A stretch of DNA of 64,000 nucleotides, taken from contig NZ_CP099734.1 of assembly GCF_025398175.1 (NCBI RefSeq), positions 1,116,001-1,180,000 of the forward strand, given 5' to 3'. Made by a program: the position numbers and the translations under genes. The notes below the pieces were generated by a model. The model was not told where the DNA came from and did no database searches. It was given only the letters and a program-made list of their open reading frames with translations. Below are positions 49,019 through 57,879 of the stretch, in pieces. Numbering within the stretch: position 1 is the first letter of the stretch; each line of letters opens with the position of its first letter. The stretch is from Photobacterium sp. TY1-4 (lineage in GTDB: Bacteria; Pseudomonadota; Gammaproteobacteria; Enterobacterales; Vibrionaceae).

Positions 49019-49684
49019 ATGGGCATTTTTTCTCGCTTTGCAGATATTGTAAACGCCAACGTCAATTCGCTGCTGGATAAAGCCGAAGATCCGCAAAAAA
49101 TGATCCGCCTGATCATTCAGGAGATGGAAGATACCCTGGTTGAAGTACGGACCTCGTCTGCCCGTGCCCTGGCTGATAAGAAAGAGCTGCAGCGCCGCAT
49201 TGATGCCCTGCAGGCACAGAGTGATGATTGGCAGCAAAAAGCGAGCCTTGCGCTGCAAAAAGGTCGTGAAGATCTGGCTCGTGCTGCGTTGATTGAAAAG
49301 CAAAAGCTCAATGATGCCATCCTGACGCTCAGTGAAGAGTACAAGCTGGTGGACGAGACCATCGCCAAACTGACCACGGAAGTGGCAGAGTTGGAGCGTA
49401 AGCTGCAGGAAACCCGGGCCCGTCAACAGGCACTGGTGACCCGTCATCAAGCGGCCGGGAACCGCCGGGATATTCGCCGTCAGCTTGATACCGGCAAGGT
49501 TGATGAAGCGCTGTCGAAGTTTGAGCAGTACGAGCGCCGGATTGACGAAATGGAAGCAGAAGCCGATAGCTATGGGCTGGGTCGCGGGAAAAACCTGGAG
49601 CAGGAGTTTGCTGATTTGCAGGCCCAGGATGAAATTGAGCAGGAACTGGCGCGGATGAAAGAAAACATCAAGGATAAAGAGTAA
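49019..49684 (+). CDS. pspA: Phage shock protein A
   Basis: PspA (221 residues) is an ESCRT-III-like coiled-coil protein. It binds stressed inner membranes, oligomerises to limit proton leakage, and inhibits PspF in unstressed cells. The N-terminal amphipathic helix [20 protein letters not shown] is intact, followed by long charged heptad-rich helices. The ATG at 49019 has AAGGAGAG at ideal spacing; an upstream ATG at 48902 lies just after the sigma-54 start and has no support. A small hairpin (GGGG to CCCC, 48907-48922) sits in the leader. Confidence 0.97.
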   Translation: MGIFSRFADIVNANVNSLLDKAEDPQKMIRLIIQEMEDTLVEVRTSSARALADKKELQRRIDALQAQSDDWQQKASLALQKGREDLARAALIEKQKLNDAILTLSEEYKLVDETIAKLTTEVAELERKLQETRARQQALVTRHQAAGNRRDIRRQLDTGKVDEALSKFEQYERRIDEMEAEADSYGLGRGKNLEQEFADLQAQDEIEQELARMKENIKDKE

Positions 49685-49732
49685 GCTGGTGACTATTCAA
49701 GGTTCTGCACGTGACGAGGATGGAGGTAATTT

Positions 49733-49957
49733 ATGGGTTGGATAGTTTGGCCACTGATGGTGTTTTTGATCTTTGTGGCGCCATTGTGGCTGATTCTGCA
49801 CTACCGCGGGAAGCGCCATGCCGGTCAGGGACTCTCGGGCGAGGCACAGGAAAAGCTGCAGTCACTCGTGGTTCGTGCAGAGCAGATGCAGGAGCGCATT
49901 CAGACACTGGAGAAAATTCTCGATGAGGAGGCGCCGCAATGGAGACAACGCCGATGA
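49733..49957 (+). CDS. pspB: Phage shock protein B
   Basis: The 74-residue inner-membrane protein has one helix (residues 4-22, IVWPLMVFLIFVAPLWLIL) and a cytoplasmic coiled coil (EAQEKLQSLVVRAEQMQERI). With PspC it senses envelope stress and releases PspF from PspA. The ATG has GGAGGT at good spacing. The 3' end overlaps pspC by 19 bases. Confidence 0.95.
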   Translation: MGWIVWPLMVFLIFVAPLWLILHYRGKRHAGQGLSGEAQEKLQSLVVRAEQMQERIQTLEKILDEEAPQWRQRR

Positions 49958-50340
49958 GCAAAACCTTGTACCGTGATCCGCAGAACGGCAAGATCACCGG
50001 GGTGTGTGCCGGGTTGGCCGAGTATTTCGGGATGGAAATCTGGCTGGTGCGGATCCTCGCGGTCTCTGCGTTTTTGCTGGGCATGGGTTTCTTCGCGCTC
50101 ATCGCGTATCTGGCGGCCAGTCTGATCCTGGAAAAGATGCCGGAAGCGCGGCAGGAGCAGCGTTATATCTACCGTGAGCATACCGTGAAGCAGAAAGCCT
50201 GGCAGGCCGGGCAGTCCCCGGAGCAGGTGATGCAGAATGTCGAGGCAGAGCTGGATGATGTCGAGCAGAAATTGCGCCAGATGGAAGCGTATGTTACCTC
50301 GTCCGCCTTCAAGGTTGCCCGAGAATTCAAACATCTCTGA
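49939..50340 (+). CDS. pspC: Phage shock protein C
   Basis: The 133-residue protein has the PspC domain LYRDPQNGKITGVCAGLAEYFG followed by a membrane helix (VRILAVSAFLLGMGFFALIAYLA) and a charged C-terminal coiled coil. The ATG at 49939 has GAGGAGG upstream, within pspB. An ATG at 49954 would give the MSKTLYRD start and is also possible. No pspD or pspE follows. Confidence 0.94.
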   Translation: METTPMSKTLYRDPQNGKITGVCAGLAEYFGMEIWLVRILAVSAFLLGMGFFALIAYLAASLILEKMPEARQEQRYIYREHTVKQKAWQAGQSPEQVMQNVEAELDDVEQKLRQMEAYVTSSAFKVAREFKHL

Positions 50341-50352
50341 GGGTTTCTTTTC

Positions 50353-50375
50353 GCGCCGTCCTGCGGGTACGGCGC
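50353..50375. repeat. 7-bp inverted repeat between pspC and ycjX
   Basis: GCGCCGT-CCTGCGGGT-ACGGCGC makes a perfect stem with no T tract. It may partly uncouple ycjX from psp transcription. Confidence 0.5.
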
Positions 50376-50480
50376 CCGAATATGAAGCAGGCCGGGTGTC
50401 TGCTTTTTTCGCCATTGGTGTCGTTCATTTAAGATTCATCCCGGGAATGGGATGATACGAATTATTTGCTGGGAATCGTT

Positions 50481-51878
50481 ATGCATCGAATTGGGAATGA
50501 GCTGAACAAGTTAGTGAACCGCAGCCTGGATCGCCATGTCCGGCTCGCAGTCACAGGGTTGTCTCGGGCGGGGAAAACCGCATTTATCACCTCGCTGGTG
50601 AATCAGTTAATGCATGTCAGTACGAATCCGAGACTGCCCTTATTTTCAGCTGTTCGCGATGGCTATCTGCTCGGCGCAAAACGGGTGCCCCAGGTCGATA
50701 TGCATGTCCCCAAATTCGGCTACGACGAAGGGATGAATGCCTTGCTGTCATCGCCGCCGACCTGGCCGGAGCCGACCCGCGATGTCAGTCAGATCCGTCT
50801 GGCACTGCGCTACAAACCACAAAAAGGACCGCTGAAGCTGTTGCAGGATACCGCCACTCTGTATCTCGATATCGTCGATTATCCGGGTGAGTGGCTGCTG
50901 GATTTACCGCTGCTGGAGCAGGACTTTTATACCTGGTCGCAACAGCAGGGTCAGTTGCTCAAGGGCAAGCGGGCCGAGCTGGCACAGCACTGGCAGGCGC
51001 TGCTGGAAGATTTCGATCCCTTTGCTCCGGCAGATGAAATGTTGATTGAGCGTATTTCGGCGGCGTTCACCGAATATTTGTACAAATGCAAAGCCGAAGG
51101 CGGCCTGCATTGGGTTCAGCCGGGGCGGTTTGTCCTGCCCGGAGAACTGGCGGGTGCCCCGGTGTTGCAGTTCTTCCCGTTGGTCCGCCTGGAACCATTT
51201 ACCGAGGCGCAGTTGCAGCAGGCCGATGAGCACAGCAATTACGCCATGCTGAAGAGTCGTTACCAGTATTACCGCCAGCATATTGTGAAAGGCTTTTACC
51301 GTGAGCATTTTTCCAAGTTCGATCGTCAGATCATCCTGGTGGATTGCCTGCAACCGCTCAATGCCGGGCCGGCATCATTCAACGATATGCGTCAGGCGCT
51401 GGACCAACTGATGCAGAGTTTTCGCTATGGCCGCAGCTCACTGTTGCGCCGCCTGTTTTCGCCCCGTATCGATAAAGTACTGTTCGCTGCGACCAAGGCC
51501 GATCACGTGACCCCGGACCAGCACCCGAACCTGGTGAGCTTGTTGCAGCAGATGATTAATGAAGCCTGGCAGACGGCTTCGTTTGAAGGGATCAACATGG
51601 ACTGCGTCAGTCTGGCCTCGATCCAGGCGACCGAACCGGGATTTGTGGCCCATCAGGGGCAGCAGGTACCGGCCCTGCGCGGCCAGACGCTTAACGGGCA
51701 GGCGCAGATGCTGTTTCCCGGCGAGGTGCCCAGACGGTTGCCGAACGACACATTCTGGCAGCAGCATGGATTTGACTTTGTGAACTTCCGCCCGCTGGCC
51801 GTTCAGAGTGATGAGCCATTGCCCCATATTCGGATGGATAAAGTGCTGGAGTATTTATTGGGAGACAAACTGCAATGA
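50481..51878 (+). CDS. ycjX: YcjX family P-loop NTPase
   Basis: The 465-residue protein has a Walker A motif GLSRAGKTAF near residue 28, an IVDYPGEWLLDLPLL segment (a DxxG-type switch II) and an ATKAD motif resembling the NKxD of GTPases (FAATKADHVT). YcjX belongs to an NTPase family often co-transcribed with psp genes and ycjF. Its cellular role is not settled. I chose the ATG at 50481 over an upstream TTG. The end overlaps ycjF by four bases. Confidence 0.9.
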   Translation: MHRIGNELNKLVNRSLDRHVRLAVTGLSRAGKTAFITSLVNQLMHVSTNPRLPLFSAVRDGYLLGAKRVPQVDMHVPKFGYDEGMNALLSSPPTWPEPTRDVSQIRLALRYKPQKGPLKLLQDTATLYLDIVDYPGEWLLDLPLLEQDFYTWSQQQGQLLKGKRAELAQHWQALLEDFDPFAPADEMLIERISAAFTEYLYKCKAEGGLHWVQPGRFVLPGELAGAPVLQFFPLVRLEPFTEAQLQQADEHSNYAMLKSRYQYYRQHIVKGFYREHFSKFDRQIILVDCLQPLNAGPASFNDMRQALDQLMQSFRYGRSSLLRRLFSPRIDKVLFAATKADHVTPDQHPNLVSLLQQMINEAWQTASFEGINMDCVSLASIQATEPGFVAHQGQQVPALRGQTLNGQAQMLFPGEVPRRLPNDTFWQQHGFDFVNFRPLAVQSDEPLPHIRMDKVLEYLLGDKLQ

Positions 51879-52891
51879 GTCATGCATACAAGGGAAAAAT
51901 TGTATTTGAGGAGCCGGAGACCGCTGCGCCGGCGCAGGAAGAGCTGACCGCCCAGCAGCAATTTGATCAGGCCGAAGACTTTTTGCCTGAGGCGTTGACG
52001 GCGCAGCCCGATGTCGAGGCGCAACTAACCCGAACGCTGGCGCCGAAACGCCGAGGCCGCTGGCTTAAGGGGCTCCTGATCGCCACGGCGGCCATGACCG
52101 GCTGGCAAACCCTGGATTATGTGATGACGGCTTATCAGAGCGGGGACTGGCTGGCACTGGGCTGGAGTGCGATTGTCGCGGCCCTGGCAACGGCCGGGAT
52201 CACGACGTTGGGGCGCGAGCTGCTCAAACTGCGCCGCCTGAAGCAGCGCCAGAGCGAGCAGGAGCAGGCACAAGCACTGCTGGAAGCCGACAGCATCGGC
52301 CAGGGGCGGGCATTTTGTAGCAAGCTGGCCAAGCAAAGCAAGATCCGCGATGATCACCTGGGCTACGAGCGTTGGCTCGATTCGTTGGCAGCAACACACA
52401 ACGATCGGGAAGTGTTGGCGCTGTATGATCAGATGGTGCTGAGCCAGCAGGATAAGCAGGCCCGCCAGTTGGTCGCCAAATATTCGGGTGAGGCGGCGGT
52501 GATGGTGGCGGTCAGTCCGTTGGCACTGGCAGACATGCTGCTGGTCGCCTGGCGCAACTTCCGGTTGATTGACCATATCGCGACTGTGTATGGCGTTGAG
52601 CTGGGCTATTGGTCGCGGATCCGACTGGTGAAGCTGGTGCTGGCCAACATGGCCGCCGCCGGGGCCAGTGAAATGCTGCTCGATACCAGCATGGATGTGT
52701 TGTCGGTCGACTTAGCCGGGCGGATGTCGACCCGGGTCGCCCAGGGCGTCGGGGTCGGCTTGTTGACCGGCCGGTTAGGGCTCAAAGCCATGGCGCTGAT
52801 GCGACCGTTGCCCTGGCAACCGGAGCAGCAGCCGAAGCTGGGGGAGATCCGCAAAGAATTGCTGGGTCGGCTGACCCGGAAAAAGGCTTAA
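51875..52891 (+). CDS. ycjF: YcjF, TIGR01620/DUF697 inner-membrane protein
   Basis: The 338-residue protein has an acidic N-terminus, two membrane helices near residues 68-115 (WLKGLLIATAAMTGWQTLDY and LALGWSAIVAALATAGITTL), a basic charged stretch (LRRLKQRQSEQEQAQ), and a C-terminal DUF697-like domain (AVMVAVSPLALADMLLVAWR). It overlaps ycjX, giving a conserved pair. Function unknown; the partnership with psp genes suggests an envelope-stress role (inferred). Confidence 0.9.
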   Translation: MSHAYKGKIVFEEPETAAPAQEELTAQQQFDQAEDFLPEALTAQPDVEAQLTRTLAPKRRGRWLKGLLIATAAMTGWQTLDYVMTAYQSGDWLALGWSAIVAALATAGITTLGRELLKLRRLKQRQSEQEQAQALLEADSIGQGRAFCSKLAKQSKIRDDHLGYERWLDSLAATHNDREVLALYDQMVLSQQDKQARQLVAKYSGEAAVMVAVSPLALADMLLVAWRNFRLIDHIATVYGVELGYWSRIRLVKLVLANMAAAGASEMLLDTSMDVLSVDLAGRMSTRVAQGVGVGLLTGRLGLKAMALMRPLPWQPEQQPKLGEIRKELLGRLTRKKA

Positions 52892-53037
52892 TCCATTATC
52901 GCGGCTGCCCGGGGCCTTCGGGTGTCGGGTTGGCTGATGATTTCATCGCCACTTCGTCGCAGCGGACCTGCGCGACCTCTCATCCCGAGACGCTTGTTGC
53001 TTGACTCCCCGAAAGTGAAGGCGCAAACTTCCTGAGG

Positions 53038-53055
53038 TGTCAACAATTCCTGACA
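53038..53055. promoter_or_regulatory. possible TyrR box upstream of tyrR
   Basis: TGTCAA-CAATTC-CTGACA lies in a perfect GTGTCA...TGACAC palindrome. It keeps the G and C spaced by 14 bases, but agrees with TGTAAA-N6-TTTACA at only 9 of 12 positions. Autoregulation of tyrR is known in E. coli. Confidence 0.4.
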
Positions 53056-53180
53056 CCCAGACCAAACTAAAATTTCGGGTCAAATCGAGTGCTCCTGTCG
53101 GTTGAGCGCGGCACAGGGATGCGGTGGGTCTTCACCGTATCGCAGCGAGTATTATTGAGGACATTGAGAAGGCGTGTGAT

Positions 53181-54716
53181 ATGAGGTTACAAGTCAATTG
53201 TGAAGACCGACTTGGGATAGCCCGGGAGCTGCTGGATATTCTGACCAGCCAGCATATCGATCTGCGGGGGATTGAAATTGACCGGGTCGGGATTATCTAC
53301 CTGAACTGCCCGGAAATTGAATTTGAGCAATTCAGCCAGCTGATGTCGCAAATCCGCCAGCTTGATGGCGTTACGGATGTCCGGAAAATTCAGTTCATGC
53401 CGAGTGAGCGGGAGCATAAAGAGTTAAAGGCGTTGCTGGAAACATTGCCGGATCCGTTTTTCTCGATCAATCTGCAAGGCAAGGTTGATCTGGCCAATGA
53501 CGCGGCCGAACTGCTGCTGAATCAACAGCGCGGTGAGATGGTCGGCGAAAGCGTCCAGGCGTTGCTTGGCTTTAACTTTCACCGTTGGCTGGAAAAAGAA
53601 GATGCCGCCAGGCGAAGCGAGATGGTGGTGATTGCCGGCCTGGATTACATGATGGAAGTCATGCCGGTGTATGTGGCTGACGAGAGTGAGCAATCGGTTC
53701 TGGCCAGTGCCATGATCCTGTTGAAATCATTGTCGGAAGCCAAGATGCCGGTTGCCATGCGGCAGATCAGTGGCGATAACGGGTTTGAACACTTTGTCGG
53801 CCAGTCGTCGCGCTTTAAACACTTGTTGGCTCAGGCGAAAAAGCTGGCGTTGCTGGATGCACCGCTGCTGATCCAGGGGGAAACCGGGACCGGGAAAGAG
53901 ATGCTGGCCCGTGCCTGTCACCAGCGGTCGATGCGACGTGAAAAGCCGTTCTTGCTGGTGAACTGTGTCTCGATGCCGGACAACGCGGCGGAAACCGAGC
54001 TTTTCGGGATGGCTGCCTCGGCAACCGAGCCGGGGAAGAAAGGGATCTTCGAGCAGGCGGACGGCGGCACGGTTTTCTTGTATGAAGTCGGCGAGATGTC
54101 GACGCACCTGCAGATTAAGCTGCTGCGCTTCCTGCAAGACGGGACCTTCCGTCGGGTCGGCGAAGAGCGCGAGATGAAAGTGGATGTCCGGGTGATTTGC
54201 TCGACCCAGAAGAAACTGCCGGATCTGGTGGCTGCGGGCGCGTTTCGCGAAGATCTCTATTATCGGCTAAATGTTCTGGCGCTGGTGGTGCCGCCGCTGC
54301 GCGAACGTCCGGCAGACATCGTGCCTTTGGCCGATCTGTTCCTGAGCCAGTTTGCCCAGGAGATGCAGCAGACCAAGCCGCAGATCAGCGACGAGCTGGC
54401 GAGCTACCTGAGCCAGTATGCCTGGCCGGGGAATATTCGCCAGTTGCGGAACATTCTGTTTCGGGCCATGACCCAGATTGAGGGCTCGGCGTTGACGGTT
54501 GAGGATGTACAGCTGCCGGAAAATGAGTCCATGACGCTGATCAGTGAGGAAAACCTCGATGGCTCACTGGATGAGATCATGAAGCGGTATGAGTCCGGGA
54601 TCCTGACTAACCTTTATCGCAGCTATCCGTCGACCCGGAAACTGGCCAAACGACTGGGGGTTTCTCACACCGCGGTGGCGAATAAGCTGCGTGAGTACGG
54701 GATTGGCAAGTCCTAA
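53181..54716 (+). CDS. tyrR: Transcriptional regulator TyrR
   Basis: TyrR controls aromatic amino acid transport and synthesis. The 511-residue protein has an N-terminal ACT domain (MRLQVNCEDRLGIARELLDI), a PAS domain (LLETLPDPFFSINLQGKVDL), a AAA+ domain and a C-terminal FIS-type HTH (STRKLAKRLGVSHTAVANKLREYG). Walker A GETGTGK is at 233-239. The GAFTGA loop is absent, as in all TyrR, which act on sigma-70. Oddly, the Walker B motif reads VFLYEVGE: Y301 (codon TAT at 54081) replaces the usual Asp. The ATG at 53181 has AGAAGG upstream and matches the E. coli start. Confidence 0.94.
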   Translation: MRLQVNCEDRLGIARELLDILTSQHIDLRGIEIDRVGIIYLNCPEIEFEQFSQLMSQIRQLDGVTDVRKIQFMPSEREHKELKALLETLPDPFFSINLQGKVDLANDAAELLLNQQRGEMVGESVQALLGFNFHRWLEKEDAARRSEMVVIAGLDYMMEVMPVYVADESEQSVLASAMILLKSLSEAKMPVAMRQISGDNGFEHFVGQSSRFKHLLAQAKKLALLDAPLLIQGETGTGKEMLARACHQRSMRREKPFLLVNCVSMPDNAAETELFGMAASATEPGKKGIFEQADGGTVFLYEVGEMSTHLQIKLLRFLQDGTFRRVGEEREMKVDVRVICSTQKKLPDLVAAGAFREDLYYRLNVLALVVPPLRERPADIVPLADLFLSQFAQEMQQTKPQISDELASYLSQYAWPGNIRQLRNILFRAMTQIEGSALTVEDVQLPENESMTLISEENLDGSLDEIMKRYESGILTNLYRSYPSTRKLAKRLGVSHTAVANKLREYGIGKS

Positions 54717-54763
54717 AGACCTTCTCTTTATTGCCTGCGAGACGGGCCATTTATCTTAAAAAA

Positions 54764-54789
54764 GAAGACGTTCACGTCTTCTTTTTTTT
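54764..54789. terminator. bidirectional terminator shared by tyrR and the Ogt-like gene
   Basis: GAAGACG-TTCA-CGTCTTC (54764-54781) followed by eight T residues, with an A run on the other side. It also encodes the last residues and the stop codon of the convergent gene (KKKKT). Confidence 0.9.
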
Positions 54790-55293
54790 GTTGTCGGGAG
54801 CCGGGCTGATACTGGGTTGCAACAGGGTGAGCTGGCCGGATTCGAGCGCCAGCAGCTGCAGGGTGACATCCTGCCCGTAGCGACAACTGGCCGGCTGGCC
54901 GAGTTCATTCATCACCCGGTGGCAGGGAATAATGATCGGGATGGGATTGACGTTTTTCGCGATCCCGATGGCCTGGACCGCAGCTGGCTGGTTCATCGCC
55001 CCGGCAAGCATATGGTAGGAGCAGCAGCTGCCGAAGGGAACCTCGCTGATCGCCTGCCAGACTTGCTGTTGGAACGGGGTGCCTTGCGGTGCCAGGGACA
55101 GGGAAAAGGTTTGTCTTTCACCCAGGAGGTATTCTTTGAGCTGGGTGCGGTAAGTCTGCATAAAATCCGGGCTGCGCTTCCAGCTGGAGTCCGGGCAAAA
55201 GCCGCCGCTCCCGATGGTCAGTTGCCGGAGTCCGTGGTGATCTGCCAGTAAATAGACTTTGCCCAGGACCGTATAGAGGTAGTCATAGTACAT
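54772..55293 (-). CDS. Ogt-like methylated-DNA cysteine methyltransferase family protein
   Basis: The 173-residue protein has the O6-alkylguanine alkyltransferase core: FQQQVWQAISEVPFGSCCSY, an AIGIAKNVNP segment and the PCHRV active site (C124). The arginine finger is missing: where the family has (A)RAVG, this protein has VQAIG (Q107). The C-terminal G-x2-GG-x2-K-x2-L block is altered to CRYGQDVTLQLL. It may be a weak repair enzyme or a damage-recognition protein. The last residues NKKKKT are encoded by the shared terminator. The start at 55293 gives MYYDYLYTVLGKVYLLADHH, the usual N-terminal beta-hairpin. Confidence 0.8.
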   Translation of the reverse strand: MYYDYLYTVLGKVYLLADHHGLRQLTIGSGGFCPDSSWKRSPDFMQTYRTQLKEYLLGERQTFSLSLAPQGTPFQQQVWQAISEVPFGSCCSYHMLAGAMNQPAAVQAIGIAKNVNPIPIIIPCHRVMNELGQPASCRYGQDVTLQLLALESGQLTLLQPSISPAPDNKKKKT

Positions 55294-55529
55294 AAATTGT
55301 CACTGCCAGGTTGAAGTGAGCCTCAGTGCAACCGTGTCGCTCCGACGCACAGCGTTTTGGATTTGCACGGTCTATTGCACTCAGTTCAGATCATAGTTCA
55401 GAACCGCGATGCATCCGCTCTATTTTCATAAATCATGATTCCCTTCATTGATTTATGCGGCGGCCTCCGTGCGGGGGTGAAAATCTGTGGTAAGGTGAAA
55501 GGCTCTGAGCTGAAAGAGGTGAACCGCCG

Positions 55530-56114
55530 TTGTTTCAATCCATCATGAACCGCACGCCGTCCCTGCAGGTAGACGACCTGATTGTCCGCTTGGTGACTCC
55601 GAAAGATGCGGCCGGTATCGCGGCTTACTACCAGCGTAACCGGGCGTTTTTACAGCCTTGGGAGCCGTTACGGGAAGAAGGGTTCTTTACGGTTGCCGGG
55701 TGGGAAAAACGCCTTAGTCAGCTGGCCGAACTGCACAAACACAAACTGGCTTACTATTTTGTGATCCTCCGGGAGGAGACCAATGAGGTCTGCGGGGTCA
55801 TTAATTACAGTAATCTGGTCCGGCATCCTTTTTATGCCTGCCATGTCGGCTATTCACTGGATGCGGCGTGTCAGGGGCAGGGACTGATGCGCAGAGCGCT
55901 ATCGGCGACAGTGACCTGGATGTTTGAGGCGCAGTCTTTTCACCGGGTCATGGCGGCCTATATGCCGAGGAATCAAAAAAGTGCGTCCGTCCTGCGGGCA
56001 GCCGGATTTGAAATCGAAGGGGAAGCCCGGGACTATCTGCTGATCAATGGCCGCTGGGAAGACCATATCCTCACCGCAAAAATCAACCCGAACTGGATAC
56101 AGCCCGGAGCCTAG
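55530..56114 (+). CDS. rimJ: Ribosomal protein S5 N-acetyltransferase RimJ
   Basis: The 194-residue GNAT acetyltransferase modifies the N-terminal alanine of S5. It has the RimJ-type N-terminus and LVVRLV-like strand (DLIVRLVTPKDAAGIAAYYQ), the acetyl-CoA loop CQGQGLMRRAL and the late NQKSASVLRAAGFEIEGEARDYLLINGRWEDHIL-type region, all close to E. coli RimJ. The start is TTG at 55530: GAGGTGA lies eight bases upstream, and the product then begins MFQ, like E. coli MFG. An ATG at 55545 has no ribosome site. Confidence 0.9.
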   Translation: MFQSIMNRTPSLQVDDLIVRLVTPKDAAGIAAYYQRNRAFLQPWEPLREEGFFTVAGWEKRLSQLAELHKHKLAYYFVILREETNEVCGVINYSNLVRHPFYACHVGYSLDAACQGQGLMRRALSATVTWMFEAQSFHRVMAAYMPRNQKSASVLRAAGFEIEGEARDYLLINGRWEDHILTAKINPNWIQPGA

Positions 56115-56130
56115 CGCCTGGGCTGAAAGT

Positions 56131-56164
56131 CGGCAGCGAGCGCGGCGGGCGCTCGCTGCCGGTT
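56131..56164. terminator. strong hairpin between rimJ and pykA
   Basis: CGGCAGCGAGCGC-GGCGG-GCGCTCGCTGCCG is a perfect 13-bp stem between convergent genes. No real T tract follows on either strand, so termination would be unusual or Rho-assisted. Confidence 0.55.
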
Positions 56165-56170
56165 TGCACC

Positions 56171-57616
56171 TTATTCGGCGATGAGGATCCGCATATTGTT
56201 GGTCGAACCGACAATATCCATCTCATCCCCCTGGGTAATTATGACCAGATCCCCCTGGCTCAGCAGACCCAGCGCTTTCAGATCGGCCAGGGCATGCTTG
56301 GCTGCCGCTAAGCCGGCATCGCTGTCGCGATTAAAGTAAACCGGCGTGACCCCACGAAACAGGGCGGCCCGGTTCAGTGTCCGCTCATTCCGGGACAGGG
56401 CAAAGATCGGCAGACCCGACGAGATGCGGGACATCATCAGCGGGGTCCGGCCGGACTCGGTCATGGTGACGATTGCTTTGACTCCAGCCATGTGGTTGGC
56501 GGCGTACATGGTCGACATCGCAATGGTTTCTTCCGTATTGTCGAAGGTCCGGCTCATGCGGTGGTTCGAGACATTCACGCTCGGCTCTTTTTCGGCGCCG
56601 AGACAGACTCCGGCCATAGCCTGGACCGTTTCGACCGGATATTGGCCGGCGGCGGTTTCTGCGGAGAGCATCACGGCATCGCTCCCGTCCAGTACGGCGT
56701 TGGCAACATCCATGACTTCTGCACGGGTCGGCATTGGGCTGGTGATCATCGACTCCATCATCTGGGTCGCAGTGATCACGGTACGGTTCAGGCTGCGGGC
56801 GCGCCGGATCAACTTCTTCTGGACCCCAACCAACTCCGGATCGCCAATTTCGACTCCGAGATCGCCCCGCGCAACCATCACGGCATCGGAGGCGAGAATA
56901 ATATCGTCCATCGATTCGGTATCTGCGACGGCCTCGGCTCGCTCCACTTTAGCCACCAGACGGGCATCCAGGCCGGCGTCCGTTGCCAGGCGACGGGCGT
57001 AGTTCATATCTTCCCCGTTGCGCGGGAACGACACGGCCAGGTAGTCGACCTGCATGGCTGCGGCAGTCAGGATATCTGCCTTGTCTTTGTCGGTCAGCGC
57101 GGCTGCCGACAACCCGCCGCCTTTCTTGTTGATCCCTTTGTTGTTCGACAGCGGGCCGCCGACCACGACTTCGGTGTGGACTTTATGGCTTTCCACGTCC
57201 ACTACTTTCAACTGCACCCGGCCGTCATCCAGTAGCAGGAGATCACCGGGGACGACATCTTCCGGCAGCGCCTTGTAGTCCAGGCCCACGGCGTTTTCGT
57301 CACCTTCGCCTTTGGGCAGGGTGCTGTCGAGGGTGAATTTGTCACCGATGTTGAGGTAGATCTTGCCTTCTTTGAAGGTCGAAACACGGATTTTCGGTCC
57401 TTGCAGGTCGCCGAGAATCGCCACGTGTTTCCCCAGCTTGGCGGCAATTTCTCGAACGGCTTTGGTCCGCTGAAGGTGATCTTCCGGACTGCCGTGGGAA
57501 AAGTTCATGCGGACCACGTTGGCGCCAGCAGCAATGATTTTTTCCAGGTTGTTATCGCGATCCGTCGCCGGACCGAGGGTGGTCACGATTTTCGTACGTC
57601 GTAGCCTGTCAGACAT
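56171..57616 (-). CDS. pykA: Pyruvate kinase (PykA type)
   Basis: Pyruvate kinase II makes pyruvate and ATP from PEP and ADP. The 481-residue protein starts [20 protein letters not shown]. It has [16 protein letters not shown], the catalytic [10 protein letters not shown] lysine block, [10 protein letters not shown] and the signature [11 protein letters not shown]. Identity is clearly higher to E. coli PykA than PykF. The ATG at 57616 has GGAG upstream and is preferred to an ATG 12 bases earlier. A HexR operator candidate lies 70 bases upstream. It is convergent with rimJ. Confidence 0.96.
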   Translation of the reverse strand: MSDRLRRTKIVTTLGPATDRDNNLEKIIAAGANVVRMNFSHGSPEDHLQRTKAVREIAAKLGKHVAILGDLQGPKIRVSTFKEGKIYLNIGDKFTLDSTLPKGEGDENAVGLDYKALPEDVVPGDLLLLDDGRVQLKVVDVESHKVHTEVVVGGPLSNNKGINKKGGGLSAAALTDKDKADILTAAAMQVDYLAVSFPRNGEDMNYARRLATDAGLDARLVAKVERAEAVADTESMDDIILASDAVMVARGDLGVEIGDPELVGVQKKLIRRARSLNRTVITATQMMESMITSPMPTRAEVMDVANAVLDGSDAVMLSAETAAGQYPVETVQAMAGVCLGAEKEPSVNVSNHRMSRTFDNTEETIAMSTMYAANHMAGVKAIVTMTESGRTPLMMSRISSGLPIFALSRNERTLNRAALFRGVTPVYFNRDSDAGLAAAKHALADLKALGLLSQGDLVIITQGDEMDIVGSTNNMRILIAE

Positions 57617-57685
57617 GAGAAACTCCATTTTGAGTGGGGGATATCCATGACATCGACCTTTACGGCCTGTGTCATTGCATCTTAC

Positions 57686-57700
57686 TGAAATTTTACTACA
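57686..57700 (-). promoter_or_regulatory. HexR operator upstream of pykA
   Basis: TGTAGTAAAATTTCA (minus strand) matches the HexR consensus TGTARTWWWATTACA at 14 of 15 positions. It lies 70 bases before the pykA start, and the hexR gene is next door. HexR control of pykA has been described in Shewanella. Confidence 0.7.
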
Positions 57701-57822
57701 AAAATACGTTATTGCCGGGGGCTAGCGAGACCTGATGAAAGAGCGCATCTCCCTGAGATGCTTTGAAATCGCGTGTGGTCTGAGCCAGATAGGAAAGCCG
57801 GTGAACAGGGGCGGTACACAAT

Positions 57823-57852
57823 AAAAAAGCATGGGGTGCACCATGCTTTTTT
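57823..57852. terminator. hexR terminator
   Basis: AAAAAAGCATGG-GGTGCA-CCATGCTTTTTT lies 28 bases after the hexR stop. It is bidirectional in form. Confidence 0.9.
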
Positions 57853-57879
57853 GTCCGTTGTGGTTGAAAGACCGCTGGG

